64,000 nucleotides of DNA, taken from the IMG/VR virus record IMGVR_UViG_3300048834_000096, positions 39,969 through 103,968 of that record, one strand, 5' to 3'. Each line of letters begins with the position of its first letter. Within the stretch, counting starts at the first letter, position 1. The stretch is from a virus. The position numbers were made by a program, and so were the translations under genes. A model generated the notes under the pieces. The model ran no database searches, was not told the origin of the DNA, and worked only from the letters and a program-made list of their open reading frames with translations. Shown in pieces: positions 57,417-64,000 of the stretch.

Positions 57417-57773
57417 GTGGCATACTGGCACTATACAGTTGCAACCGAAGGAATACGAGCTGGTCACACCTATTTTAGTGTGCTGGGACTCAAAGTTAGT
57501 ATCCAAGTTGTCCCGGTTCCATCAGGTGGTGGTAGCCCAGCTTCAGTATGGTGGCCATATGAACAGGTTGAGTACAAGGTTATTGTCAGAATACGAAGAA
57601 AAGATAAAGAATGGGTGGAAGAGCGCTGGGTGAATCCATTAGTTGGTAAGGCTCTAGAGAAGGTTATTGCTAGATTTACGAAATTTGTTCAATTTATCAA
57701 TGACATAACAACCAAAGCAAGATTGAAAACAATAAATATTATACAGACAATAGTAAAGGTTAGAAGAAAATGA
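57417..57773 (+). CDS. Unknown 118-residue basic protein
   Basis: GTG 57417, two bases after the upstream stop with GAGG upstream, gives MAYWHYTVATEGIRAGHTY. It has a beta N-terminal half and a basic helical C-terminal half (KFVQFINDITTKARLKTIN, ending KVRRK). The competing 72-codon frame from ATG 57415 is a shadow. No family is recognised. Confidence 0.5.
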   Translation: MAYWHYTVATEGIRAGHTYFSVLGLKVSIQVVPVPSGGGSPASVWWPYEQVEYKVIVRIRRKDKEWVEERWVNPLVGKALEKVIARFTKFVQFINDITTKARLKTINIIQTIVKVRRK

Positions 57774-58315
57774 TCCTAGGAAAAATTGATCTACAGGAAG
57801 CAGCTGAATTAGACTTTGAAGTTGAGGTCTTTGGTACTGCAGAGAAGGCATCTGATATTAGATTCGTTATTGAGGGTGAAGGTTTTGATATTATTTGCAG
57901 ATGCCAGGAGGAAAAAGGATCTATAAAAGTAAGAGTGCCTAAGTTAAAGGGAATTTTACCTGCAGGTGTATATGAGTCAAGACTCGAGGTCATCGTTGGA
58001 GGAAAAATATTTGTACCTCTTCGTGAATCTATTGAGTTCAATCCTTTAGTTGAGTTCGAAGTAAAGACTAAAGGCAAAAGAGAAATAAAAGAGGGAGTTA
58101 AAGTTAAGGTGACAACTGAAACCACGGGTAATGTTGGTTTAAACGAACATATAAATACTGCAATGAGTATGGGATATGATGTTGTTCAGTTTGGTGATTT
58201 TAATGTTCTCAAAAGAAACGGAATGTATGCTGGGTTGGTCTCAGGTTCTGGTGTAGTTAAGTCAGATAAAGAGTACGGTACTCTGCATGATATGGTAGAG
58301 AATTTATCTGAGTAA
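57770..58315 (+). CDS. Unknown structural-block protein
   Basis: The 181-residue protein begins MILGKIDLQEAAELDFEVEV. An Ig-like domain occupies residues 1-~95 (AGVYESRLEVIVGGKIFVPL), and a helical C-terminal part (EHINTAMSMGYDVVQFGDF) follows. It resembles small phage head or tail proteins with an N-terminal beta-sandwich. No precise family is assigned. Confidence 0.5.
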   Translation: MILGKIDLQEAAELDFEVEVFGTAEKASDIRFVIEGEGFDIICRCQEEKGSIKVRVPKLKGILPAGVYESRLEVIVGGKIFVPLRESIEFNPLVEFEVKTKGKREIKEGVKVKVTTETTGNVGLNEHINTAMSMGYDVVQFGDFNVLKRNGMYAGLVSGSGVVKSDKEYGTLHDMVENLSE

Positions 58316-58320
58316 TTAAT

Positions 58321-59877
58321 ATGACAAAACAATCAGACCTAGTTTCAATTAATGGATTAGATGTTGCGTCAGGTGACACCTTTTTGGTGTTGGATATTTC
58401 TGATAATACAATGGGTGCAGGTGGCACTAACAAGCAAATATCTAAGAGTGAATTACAAATCGCAGTAGTAGGAGTAATATCAGGAAGTACAATAGACAAT
58501 TCTATTATCGGAGGCACAACCCCAGCCGCTGGTAATTTTACCACATTAAGTTCAACTGGAACAACCACATTAGGACCCACTACAATTACTGGGTCAGGCA
58601 CTGCAACTGCCACATTAGGATCTGATTTAATAACGAACGGAGATTTCACAGGAAATGCAACAGGATGGACGTTGGGTGCTGATTGGGCATATGGCGTAGA
58701 TAATGTGGTTTTAACAAATGATGGGGGCAGCGGAACTCTTAGTCAAAATATAACAGTTGAGAACGGAAAGTTATATTATGTTTCTTGGTCGCAGACAAGT
58801 AGTATTGCTAATAATGCCTCTATTACTCCTAGTATAGGATCTGTCAGTGGGTTTGCAGTGTCACCTGACGATACATTATCTAGTTCGCAATATCAAGTTA
58901 TTGCTGCTGATACCACTGGGTCCGTTGCATTTGCTCTGACCCCCACCAATATAACCACAACTGGTACAGTAACAATTGATGATGTAATAGTTAAAGAGAT
59001 AACTGCATATATTCCAACAAGTGTTATTAAGGGTACTGCTGCAGATACTCTACCAATTGAGATTAGGGGGAACGAGGATTTAGGAAATGTGTATATTGGA
59101 TTAGATTCTGGTGAATTAAACACTACAGGAGGAACAAACACTGCAGTTGGAGGACGTTCATTGTCAAGTAACACCACAGGTTACTCAAATACCTCTATAG
59201 GTAGTAGCTCTATGAAGAGTAACACCACAGGATTAGATAACACATCTGTGGGTAGGTCTTCAATGTTTAGAAACACTTCGGGATGGGCAAATACTTCAAT
59301 GGGAGTGTACTCACTTTACTCAAGTTCTAGTGGAAAGGAGAATGTTTCCTGCGGTTATCAATCAATGTACGCAAATATATTTGGTTATGATAATTCTGCA
59401 CTGGGGTCATATGCCCTTAGGGACAATACCACAGGAAAGAATAATACATCAGTTGGACACAGTGCATTAAGATCAAATGTTAGTGGAACCAATAATTCAG
59501 CTGTTGGTTATGGGGCAGGTAGGTACTATGGGGCAGGATCCGATGGAGCAACAACCTGCTCAAATTCAGTTTATGTTGGATTTCAGACGAGGGCTAGTGC
59601 TAATGGTAATACCAATGAGATTGTGGTTGGGTATGACGTTGTTGGATTGGGGTCTAACACAACCAGTATAGGTACCAGCAACACCACTAGAACGAAATTA
59701 TATGGAACGGTTGAAACATCAGGATATACAGTTGCTACATTGCCTGCAGCAGGTGTTGCAGGTAGGCGTGCTTATGTCACAGATGCAACAGCACCAACAT
59801 TCCTCGGTACATTGACTGGCGGTGGGGCAGTTGTTTGCCCTGTTTTTGATAATGGTACTGCATGGGTGGCAGGATAA
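58321..59877 (+). CDS. Tail fibre with YadA-head-like repeats
   Basis: Residues ~250-410 contain about ten imperfect 14-residue repeats of the form NTTGxxNTSxGxxSL, the left-handed beta-roll pattern of trimeric autotransporter (YadA) heads. Upstream is a TTLGPTTITGSGTATATL and carbohydrate-module-like region (NGDFTGNATGWTLGADWAYG). The C-terminus (YVTDATAPTFLGTLTGGG to NGTAWVAG) is a common phage fibre ending. It has 518 residues and is probably a trimeric receptor-binding fibre. Confidence 0.75.
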   Translation: MTKQSDLVSINGLDVASGDTFLVLDISDNTMGAGGTNKQISKSELQIAVVGVISGSTIDNSIIGGTTPAAGNFTTLSSTGTTTLGPTTITGSGTATATLGSDLITNGDFTGNATGWTLGADWAYGVDNVVLTNDGGSGTLSQNITVENGKLYYVSWSQTSSIANNASITPSIGSVSGFAVSPDDTLSSSQYQVIAADTTGSVAFALTPTNITTTGTVTIDDVIVKEITAYIPTSVIKGTAADTLPIEIRGNEDLGNVYIGLDSGELNTTGGTNTAVGGRSLSSNTTGYSNTSIGSSSMKSNTTGLDNTSVGRSSMFRNTSGWANTSMGVYSLYSSSSGKENVSCGYQSMYANIFGYDNSALGSYALRDNTTGKNNTSVGHSALRSNVSGTNNSAVGYGAGRYYGAGSDGATTCSNSVYVGFQTRASANGNTNEIVVGYDVVGLGSNTTSIGTSNTTRTKLYGTVETSGYTVATLPAAGVAGRRAYVTDATAPTFLGTLTGGGAVVCPVFDNGTAWVAG

Positions 59878-59878
59878 T

Positions 59879-60214
59879 ATGATTGTACCACAGCATAATA
59901 TAAGTGTTTTTCGAGGCACCACTTTTAGAAAAACCATAACTTGGACACAAAGTAATAATCAACCAGTTGACCTTACTGGTTGTTCTGCTGTTATGCAAAT
60001 AAGAGATTCCTCACAGGCACTAATATTGCAGTTAACAGTAGGCTCTGGTATCACTCTGGGAGGTACTAACGGAACAATTGAGTTGTTCATAAGTAATGCT
60101 ACCACAAGTACAATGGAATCAGGAAAGTACGAAATTAATGTAACATTAGCTAATACTGATGTAGTAAAGTTTCTTAAGGGCACGTTTACTATAATAGACG
60201 GAGTTATCCCTTGA
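59879..60214 (+). CDS. Small beta-sandwich tail protein
   Basis: ATG 59879 gives MIVPQHNISVFRGTTFRKTITW, then DLTGCSAVMQIRDSS and SGKYEINVTLANTDVVKFLKG. This is the compact Ig-like fold seen in baseplate upper proteins (BppU-like) and similar phage accessory proteins of about 110 residues. An upstream in-frame ATG at 59822 lies inside the fibre gene and is unlikely. Confidence 0.6.
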   Translation: MIVPQHNISVFRGTTFRKTITWTQSNNQPVDLTGCSAVMQIRDSSQALILQLTVGSGITLGGTNGTIELFISNATTSTMESGKYEINVTLANTDVVKFLKGTFTIIDGVIP

Positions 60215-60873
60215 GTGATGTTATAGTTCGAAACATATATAGTCCTCTAGAATTAAACTCTGCAAGTCAGGCGGCATTGACTGTTATTGGTGATGACAAA
60301 AATGTAACAGTCAATTCTCCTGATACTGGAACAACTCTGAGGATAGAGAGTTATGATAGTAATTTAGTTGTTCATGGTGACGGGTCTGTTAGTAAGTTGA
60401 TTATTGAGGAACCAAGTGCCGTAGTAGTTGGGGGTGCGGTACAGGGTGTCGCAGGACCACCAGGAATTCAAGGTCCCCCAGGAATTGCGGGTGTGGTTAG
60501 TGTAAGTGTGCGTAATATGGATACTGTTAGCCTTAGGAAATGCACTCTAGTTTCAATCACAGAAAACAGTGATGTAGTTAGAACTAATATAGCGACAAAC
60601 TACAGGAAAATAATAGGGTTTGTTAGTTCAGATAATATAGATGTGGGGTCATACGGTATAGTACAGATTAATGGTATATTAGAAGCTAGCACAGGTGATT
60701 GGGAAGATGCAACAAATATGATAGGCCCTCTGTTGTTGGGTCCTTATTATGCATCATCCAATATAGGAGAGATAACTAACTCAGCAGACATTAACAATAA
60801 CCTGATTCAGGTGGGCAGGGCAATGTCAGGAACTTCATTGTATATTGATATAGAAACGCCGATAATAATATAA
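60211..60873 (+). CDS. Structural protein with short collagen-like stretch
   Basis: TTG 60211 ([15 protein letters not shown]) overlaps the upstream stop. Near residue 80, [13 protein letters not shown] forms a few Gly-X-Y repeats as in phage fibre linkers. The C-terminal part with [22 protein letters not shown] and [14 protein letters not shown] is also found in other phage fibres, and the C-terminal region of the next gene has a related arrangement ([26 protein letters not shown]). Confidence 0.65.
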   Translation: MSDVIVRNIYSPLELNSASQAALTVIGDDKNVTVNSPDTGTTLRIESYDSNLVVHGDGSVSKLIIEEPSAVVVGGAVQGVAGPPGIQGPPGIAGVVSVSVRNMDTVSLRKCTLVSITENSDVVRTNIATNYRKIIGFVSSDNIDVGSYGIVQINGILEASTGDWEDATNMIGPLLLGPYYASSNIGEITNSADINNNLIQVGRAMSGTSLYIDIETPIII

Positions 60874-60883
60874 AGAGGAAAAG

Positions 60884-62650
60884 ATGGCAGATAAGAAACC
60901 GTTAGTATTAAATGCATCTGCGGAAATTCAGCAGATTCAAACTGGGGATACTGTACCAGTTGCGCATGGGGGTACAGGCGCAGTATCTGCACCTACTGCT
61001 AGAGCAAACCTAGGTTTAACTATAGGCAGTGATGTTCAGGCATATGACGCCACCCTAGCAGCATTAGCCTCATATAGTACGAATGGGTTAGTTACACAGA
61101 CGGCAGCAGATACTTTCACTGGTAGAACAATATCTACACCTGCATCAACAAGAGTTTCTGTTACTAATGGTAATGGTGTTTCTGGAAATCCTACTATAGA
61201 CCTAGGGCAACCCACCATAGGAAGTACAGTTCCAACATGGAATAAAATAGCACATGATGCTTATGGTAGGGTAAGTAATTACATTGCAGTAACTAGCACA
61301 GATATTAGTGGGTTAGTGGACTCGAGATATTTGCAATTATCTGGAGGGACACTAACAAATTACCTGACGTTACATGCAGATCCGACAAATGCATTGCACG
61401 CTGCATCTAAGCAGTACGTAGATGCCAGGGTTATGGGGCAGCGACTATATGAATCCGTTAGAGTGGCATCAACCGGGAATATTAATTTATCGCTGCCAGG
61501 AGCAACCATTGACGGTGTTTCAATGGCTAATGGTGATAGATTTTTAGCAAAAAATCAATCTACTCCTTCTCAAAATGGTGTGTATATTTGGGATACATCA
61601 ACAACTCCTGCAACTCGAGCAACTGACTTTGATGGGAATAGTAGTTCAGGAGAGGTTGTTGCAGGTGCCACATTGTGGGTCAACGAAGGAACCACAAATG
61701 AAGATACTGGTTGGACATTAACAACCAATGATCCAATAACAGTAGGATCTACATCTCTAACCTTCACACAGACTAGTGGGTTGGGTCAGGTTACTGCGGG
61801 GGCAGGATTAACTAAAACAGGTAATCAGTTAGATATTGCAACTGCAGATTCAACCAGAGTTTTAGTAAATGCAGATAACATTGATTTAGGTCAACCAACG
61901 ATTGGTGGAAGCGGAGCTGGGTCTGGATTTACCAAAGTTACCGTTGATATATATGGTAGGGTAACCAATACTGGTGCTGCCACATATTCAGATGTTGGTG
62001 CACAACAATCAGATGCAACATTAACTGCGTTGGCTGGTCTTGATGCTACCGCAGGTGTAGTTGTTGAGACAGCAGCAGATACGTTTACTAAGAGAACTTT
62101 AACAGGTTCAGGAAGGGTTTCGGTAACTAATGGTGATGGTGTTGCTGGAAACCCAACATTTGATTTGGCTTCAGGTGTTGTTACTCCTGGAACATATGGT
62201 TCTGTTACTGTTGATACTTATGGAAGGGTAACTGCTGGTACAGCAGATGGTGCTGCTCCTCAACTAGGAGTTTCACTAACCAATCAAACTGGTGCAACAA
62301 TTGAAAAATTCAAGGCCGTTTATAAAACAACTACTGCTGACGAAATAGCAAAAGCCAATGCTAATAGTGCATCTACCTTCAGAAGTATTGGTTTAGCATC
62401 AGCGGCGATAAATGATACATCATCTGGTACTATTATCGTCAATGGTACTATTACTGGGACAACAGGAGAGTGGGATGCAGTTACGGGTCAAACTGGTGGA
62501 TTGACTCCTGGGTCAGTGTACTTTCTATCTAATTCAACTGCTGGTAATTTAACAACAACTGCTCCTAGTACTGGGTATATTTGCAGAGTAGGAATAGGGT
62601 TATCAACCACTCAACTTTTGCTAAATTTTGGTGAACCAATTCAACTGTAA
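60884..62650 (+). CDS. Tail fibre protein
   Basis: The 588-residue protein begins [19 protein letters not shown], then [19 protein letters not shown], the typical phage fibre motif (GGTGA...A..NLG). Central repeats include DTFTGRTI and [24 protein letters not shown] and [16 protein letters not shown], and [27 protein letters not shown]. Internal duplication is therefore clear. [20 protein letters not shown] and [10 protein letters not shown] are long-tail-fibre signatures. It presumably forms the distal fibre. Confidence 0.85.
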   Translation: MADKKPLVLNASAEIQQIQTGDTVPVAHGGTGAVSAPTARANLGLTIGSDVQAYDATLAALASYSTNGLVTQTAADTFTGRTISTPASTRVSVTNGNGVSGNPTIDLGQPTIGSTVPTWNKIAHDAYGRVSNYIAVTSTDISGLVDSRYLQLSGGTLTNYLTLHADPTNALHAASKQYVDARVMGQRLYESVRVASTGNINLSLPGATIDGVSMANGDRFLAKNQSTPSQNGVYIWDTSTTPATRATDFDGNSSSGEVVAGATLWVNEGTTNEDTGWTLTTNDPITVGSTSLTFTQTSGLGQVTAGAGLTKTGNQLDIATADSTRVLVNADNIDLGQPTIGGSGAGSGFTKVTVDIYGRVTNTGAATYSDVGAQQSDATLTALAGLDATAGVVVETAADTFTKRTLTGSGRVSVTNGDGVAGNPTFDLASGVVTPGTYGSVTVDTYGRVTAGTADGAAPQLGVSLTNQTGATIEKFKAVYKTTTADEIAKANANSASTFRSIGLASAAINDTSSGTIIVNGTITGTTGEWDAVTGQTGGLTPGSVYFLSNSTAGNLTTTAPSTGYICRVGIGLSTTQLLLNFGEPIQL

Positions 62651-62653
62651 CAT

Positions 62654-63097
62654 ATGACTGATAGAAAACCAATAGTTCAGGTATCAGGGCAATATGCTGA
62701 AATGCCCAGCGGGGATAAGATATCCATATCATCTATTGCTACTGGCACACCTGACGGGACTAAATTTGTTCGTGATGATGGCACTTTAGCCGTTCCTAGT
62801 GGTGGATCAACCCCATCATGGCAGGTTAAAACTGCAAACTATACAGCATCATCAGGTGAATATATCATGGCTGACACCTCTGGCGGCGCATGGACACTAA
62901 CGCTTCCCGCCTCTCCTTCTGCTAATGATGTTGTGCATGTTGCCGACTACGCCGGGACGTTCGCCACCTACAACCTCACGGTTGCCCGGAACAGTCTGAA
63001 GATCATGGGGCTGTCGGAGGACATGACGGTATCTGACAGCAACGCTGCATTCACCCTCACTTACATTGATGCTACGGAAGGCTGGAGACTGACATGA
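62654..63097 (+). CDS. Small tail fibre-associated protein
   Basis: The 147-residue protein begins MTDRKPIVQVSGQYAEMPSGD, paralogous in its start to the previous fibre ([14 protein letters not shown]). A C-terminal domain (YTASSGEYIMADTSGGAWTLTLP) resembles a short beta domain often ending phage fibres. From about 62890 the DNA becomes markedly GC-rich, marking a junction inside this gene. Confidence 0.65.
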   Translation: MTDRKPIVQVSGQYAEMPSGDKISISSIATGTPDGTKFVRDDGTLAVPSGGSTPSWQVKTANYTASSGEYIMADTSGGAWTLTLPASPSANDVVHVADYAGTFATYNLTVARNSLKIMGLSEDMTVSDSNAAFTLTYIDATEGWRLT

Positions 63098-64000
63098 GTA
63101 ATCTGAATCAATTCTTTGGCGGGGGCGTGGATTTCCCCAATCGCCGCTATTTCAGCGCATCCGGCAGTTTCACCACGCCGAAGGCCGGGAAGTATCGCAT
63201 CACGGTAATCGGCGCTGGCGGCTCAGGTGGAGCAACGGGCGGGACTGGCGTTCGCGCTGCTTCCGGTGGCGGTGCTGGTGGATTCGCGCAAAAGACCCTA
63301 TCCCTCGCTGCTGGCGTGACCTGCACGATCACAGTCGGTGCGGGCGGTGCGGCGGTAACTTCCTCGAATCCTGGCAATGCGGGCGGCAACAGTAGCTACG
63401 CCGATGGCACGAACACGATCACCGCGAACGGCGGCGGCGGGGGTGCGGTAAGCACTACCACTGCGGTTGCTGCGGCGGGAGGCGCGGGTGGAACTGCGAC
63501 AGGCGGCGACATCAATATTACGGGCGGCGCGGGCGGTGCGGCGACGGTGACGACATCCGGCAGCGGTGCGGGTGGTGGCGGTGCGGTTGCAGCGGCAGGG
63601 ACAGCTTACGCAGGCGGCGCGGCGGTGATTACTTCCGGATCTGTCGCTGCGGGCGGGGCAGGCGTCGGTGGCATCGGGGGAGAACCCACGACAACGACCC
63701 ATGTTGGCGGCGGCGGCGGTGCGGGTGGGCCAGGCGGTGTGGGACTGGCAGCCGCCGGAACTGGTGGCGCTGACGTGTTTGGGGTTGTAAATACCGGTGG
63801 TGTGGGCGAACTACCCTCTGGCATTAATGGTGTTTTACCGGTTTTTGGGTCTGGTGGTTGCGGGAATGGTTCTGGTACCGCTGGCGCAGGGGCCTATGGC
63901 GGCGGCGGCGCCGGGAAATATTCGTCCGGCGCGGCGGCAGGTGCGGCCGGTGGGGGTGGCCTATGTGGCGGCGGCGGGGGTTCAGCACATGATGGGACTG
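63094..64000 (+). CDS. Glycine-rich tail adhesin (partial, runs off the window)
   Basis: ATG 63094 overlaps the upstream stop and the frame stays open to the window edge (302 codons). MSNLNQFFGGGVDFPNRRYFSASGSFTTP is followed by ITVIGAGGSGG and then extended Gly-rich runs (GGGGGAVS, GAGGGGAV, GGGGAGKYSSG). Poly-glycine sandwich folds of this sort form the receptor-binding tips of some T4-like fibres. The DNA is very GC-rich, unlike the rest of the genome, suggesting recent acquisition. Confidence 0.75.
   Translation, partial: MSNLNQFFGGGVDFPNRRYFSASGSFTTPKAGKYRITVIGAGGSGGATGGTGVRAASGGGAGGFAQKTLSLAAGVTCTITVGAGGAAVTSSNPGNAGGNSSYADGTNTITANGGGGGAVSTTTAVAAAGGAGGTATGGDINITGGAGGAATVTTSGSGAGGGGAVAAAGTAYAGGAAVITSGSVAAGGAGVGGIGGEPTTTTHVGGGGGAGGPGGVGLAAAGTGGADVFGVVNTGGVGELPSGINGVLPVFGSGGCGNGSGTAGAGAYGGGGAGKYSSGAAAGAAGGGGLCGGGGGSAHDGT

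Noticed and set aside
57415-57633. 72-codon frame from ATG 57415
   Set aside because: It overlaps the longer 118-codon frame from GTG 57417, which has a coupled start and continues to the next gene; the shorter frame reads as a shadow.
63147-63824. Minus-strand frames rich in Pro/Ala or Arg opposite the glycine-rich gene
   Set aside because: These are antisense readings of GGC/GGT codons, not genes.
1-64000. CRISPR arrays, insertion sequences, integrase or attachment sites
   Set aside because: I looked for spaced direct repeats, transposase motifs and integrase motifs and saw none. The only repeated DNA is the tag sequence at gene starts and the fibre repeats.

Overview
This window is the AT-rich genome of a T4-like myovirus (Caudoviricetes). 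The diagnostic set is a gp55-type late sigma factor, gp46/gp47 recombination nuclease, rIIA/rIIB, the gp45/gp44/gp62 sliding clamp and loader, RegA, a gp30-type ligase, family B DNA polymerase gp43, UvsX, gp41 helicase and T4-type RNase H. Nearly every gene is on the + strand and packed with ATGA-type overlaps. No photosynthesis genes or other host markers are present, so the host cannot be named; a Gram-negative bacterium is the default for this group.

Layout. 1-15 kb: Sm-like protein, sigma factor, recombination and nucleotide genes, rII genes, clamp and loader, RegA, small heat-shock protein, QueE, a phosphoribosyltransferase and small unknowns, closed by a bidirectional terminator. 14.8-15.6 kb: the only minus-strand gene, an Ig-like surface protein with its own late-type promoter. 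15.7-19.9 kb: small unknowns, a CAU tRNA, and a radical SAM-SPASM protein followed by three proteins sharing an N-terminal Ser-rich motif. 19.9-37 kb: ligase, a DNA polymerase split into two genes with a 238-nt group I intron in the second, UvsX, helicase, a second Sm-like protein, RNase H, dCMP deaminase, PhoH, lysozyme, exonucleases and a ClpP-like protease. 37.4-43.4 kb: a compact operon of FolE, DpdA, a methyltransferase-like protein, Gat-QueC, a Gfo/Idh/MocA-type oxidoreductase and a GT4-type glycosyltransferase, ended by a terminator. 43.5-50.5 kb: late genes, most starting with the same short N-terminal tag (MKTFKEYLEE type), which resembles the T4 capsid-targeting sequence. 50.5-64 kb: two small membrane proteins and a series of tail-fibre or adhesin genes, some with GC-rich, apparently imported segments.

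How the parts fit. Sigma70-like promoters (TTGnnn, exactly 17 bp, TATAAT or TATACT) drive early genes. TATAAATA or GATAAATA boxes, the kind read by gp55, precede tagged and structural genes. The most interesting reading is a two-layer defence against host nucleases. The genome is probably modified with a 7-deazaguanine base (QueE, FolE, Gat-QueC and the DNA transglycosylase DpdA), and co-transcribed methyl-, oxido- and glycosyl-transferase-like genes suggest further decoration. In parallel, an arsenal of tagged proteins is predicted to be packed in the head and injected; it includes a ligase-like nucleotidyltransferase, a HAD phosphatase and a 713-residue polyprotein with repeated prohead-protease-like sites.
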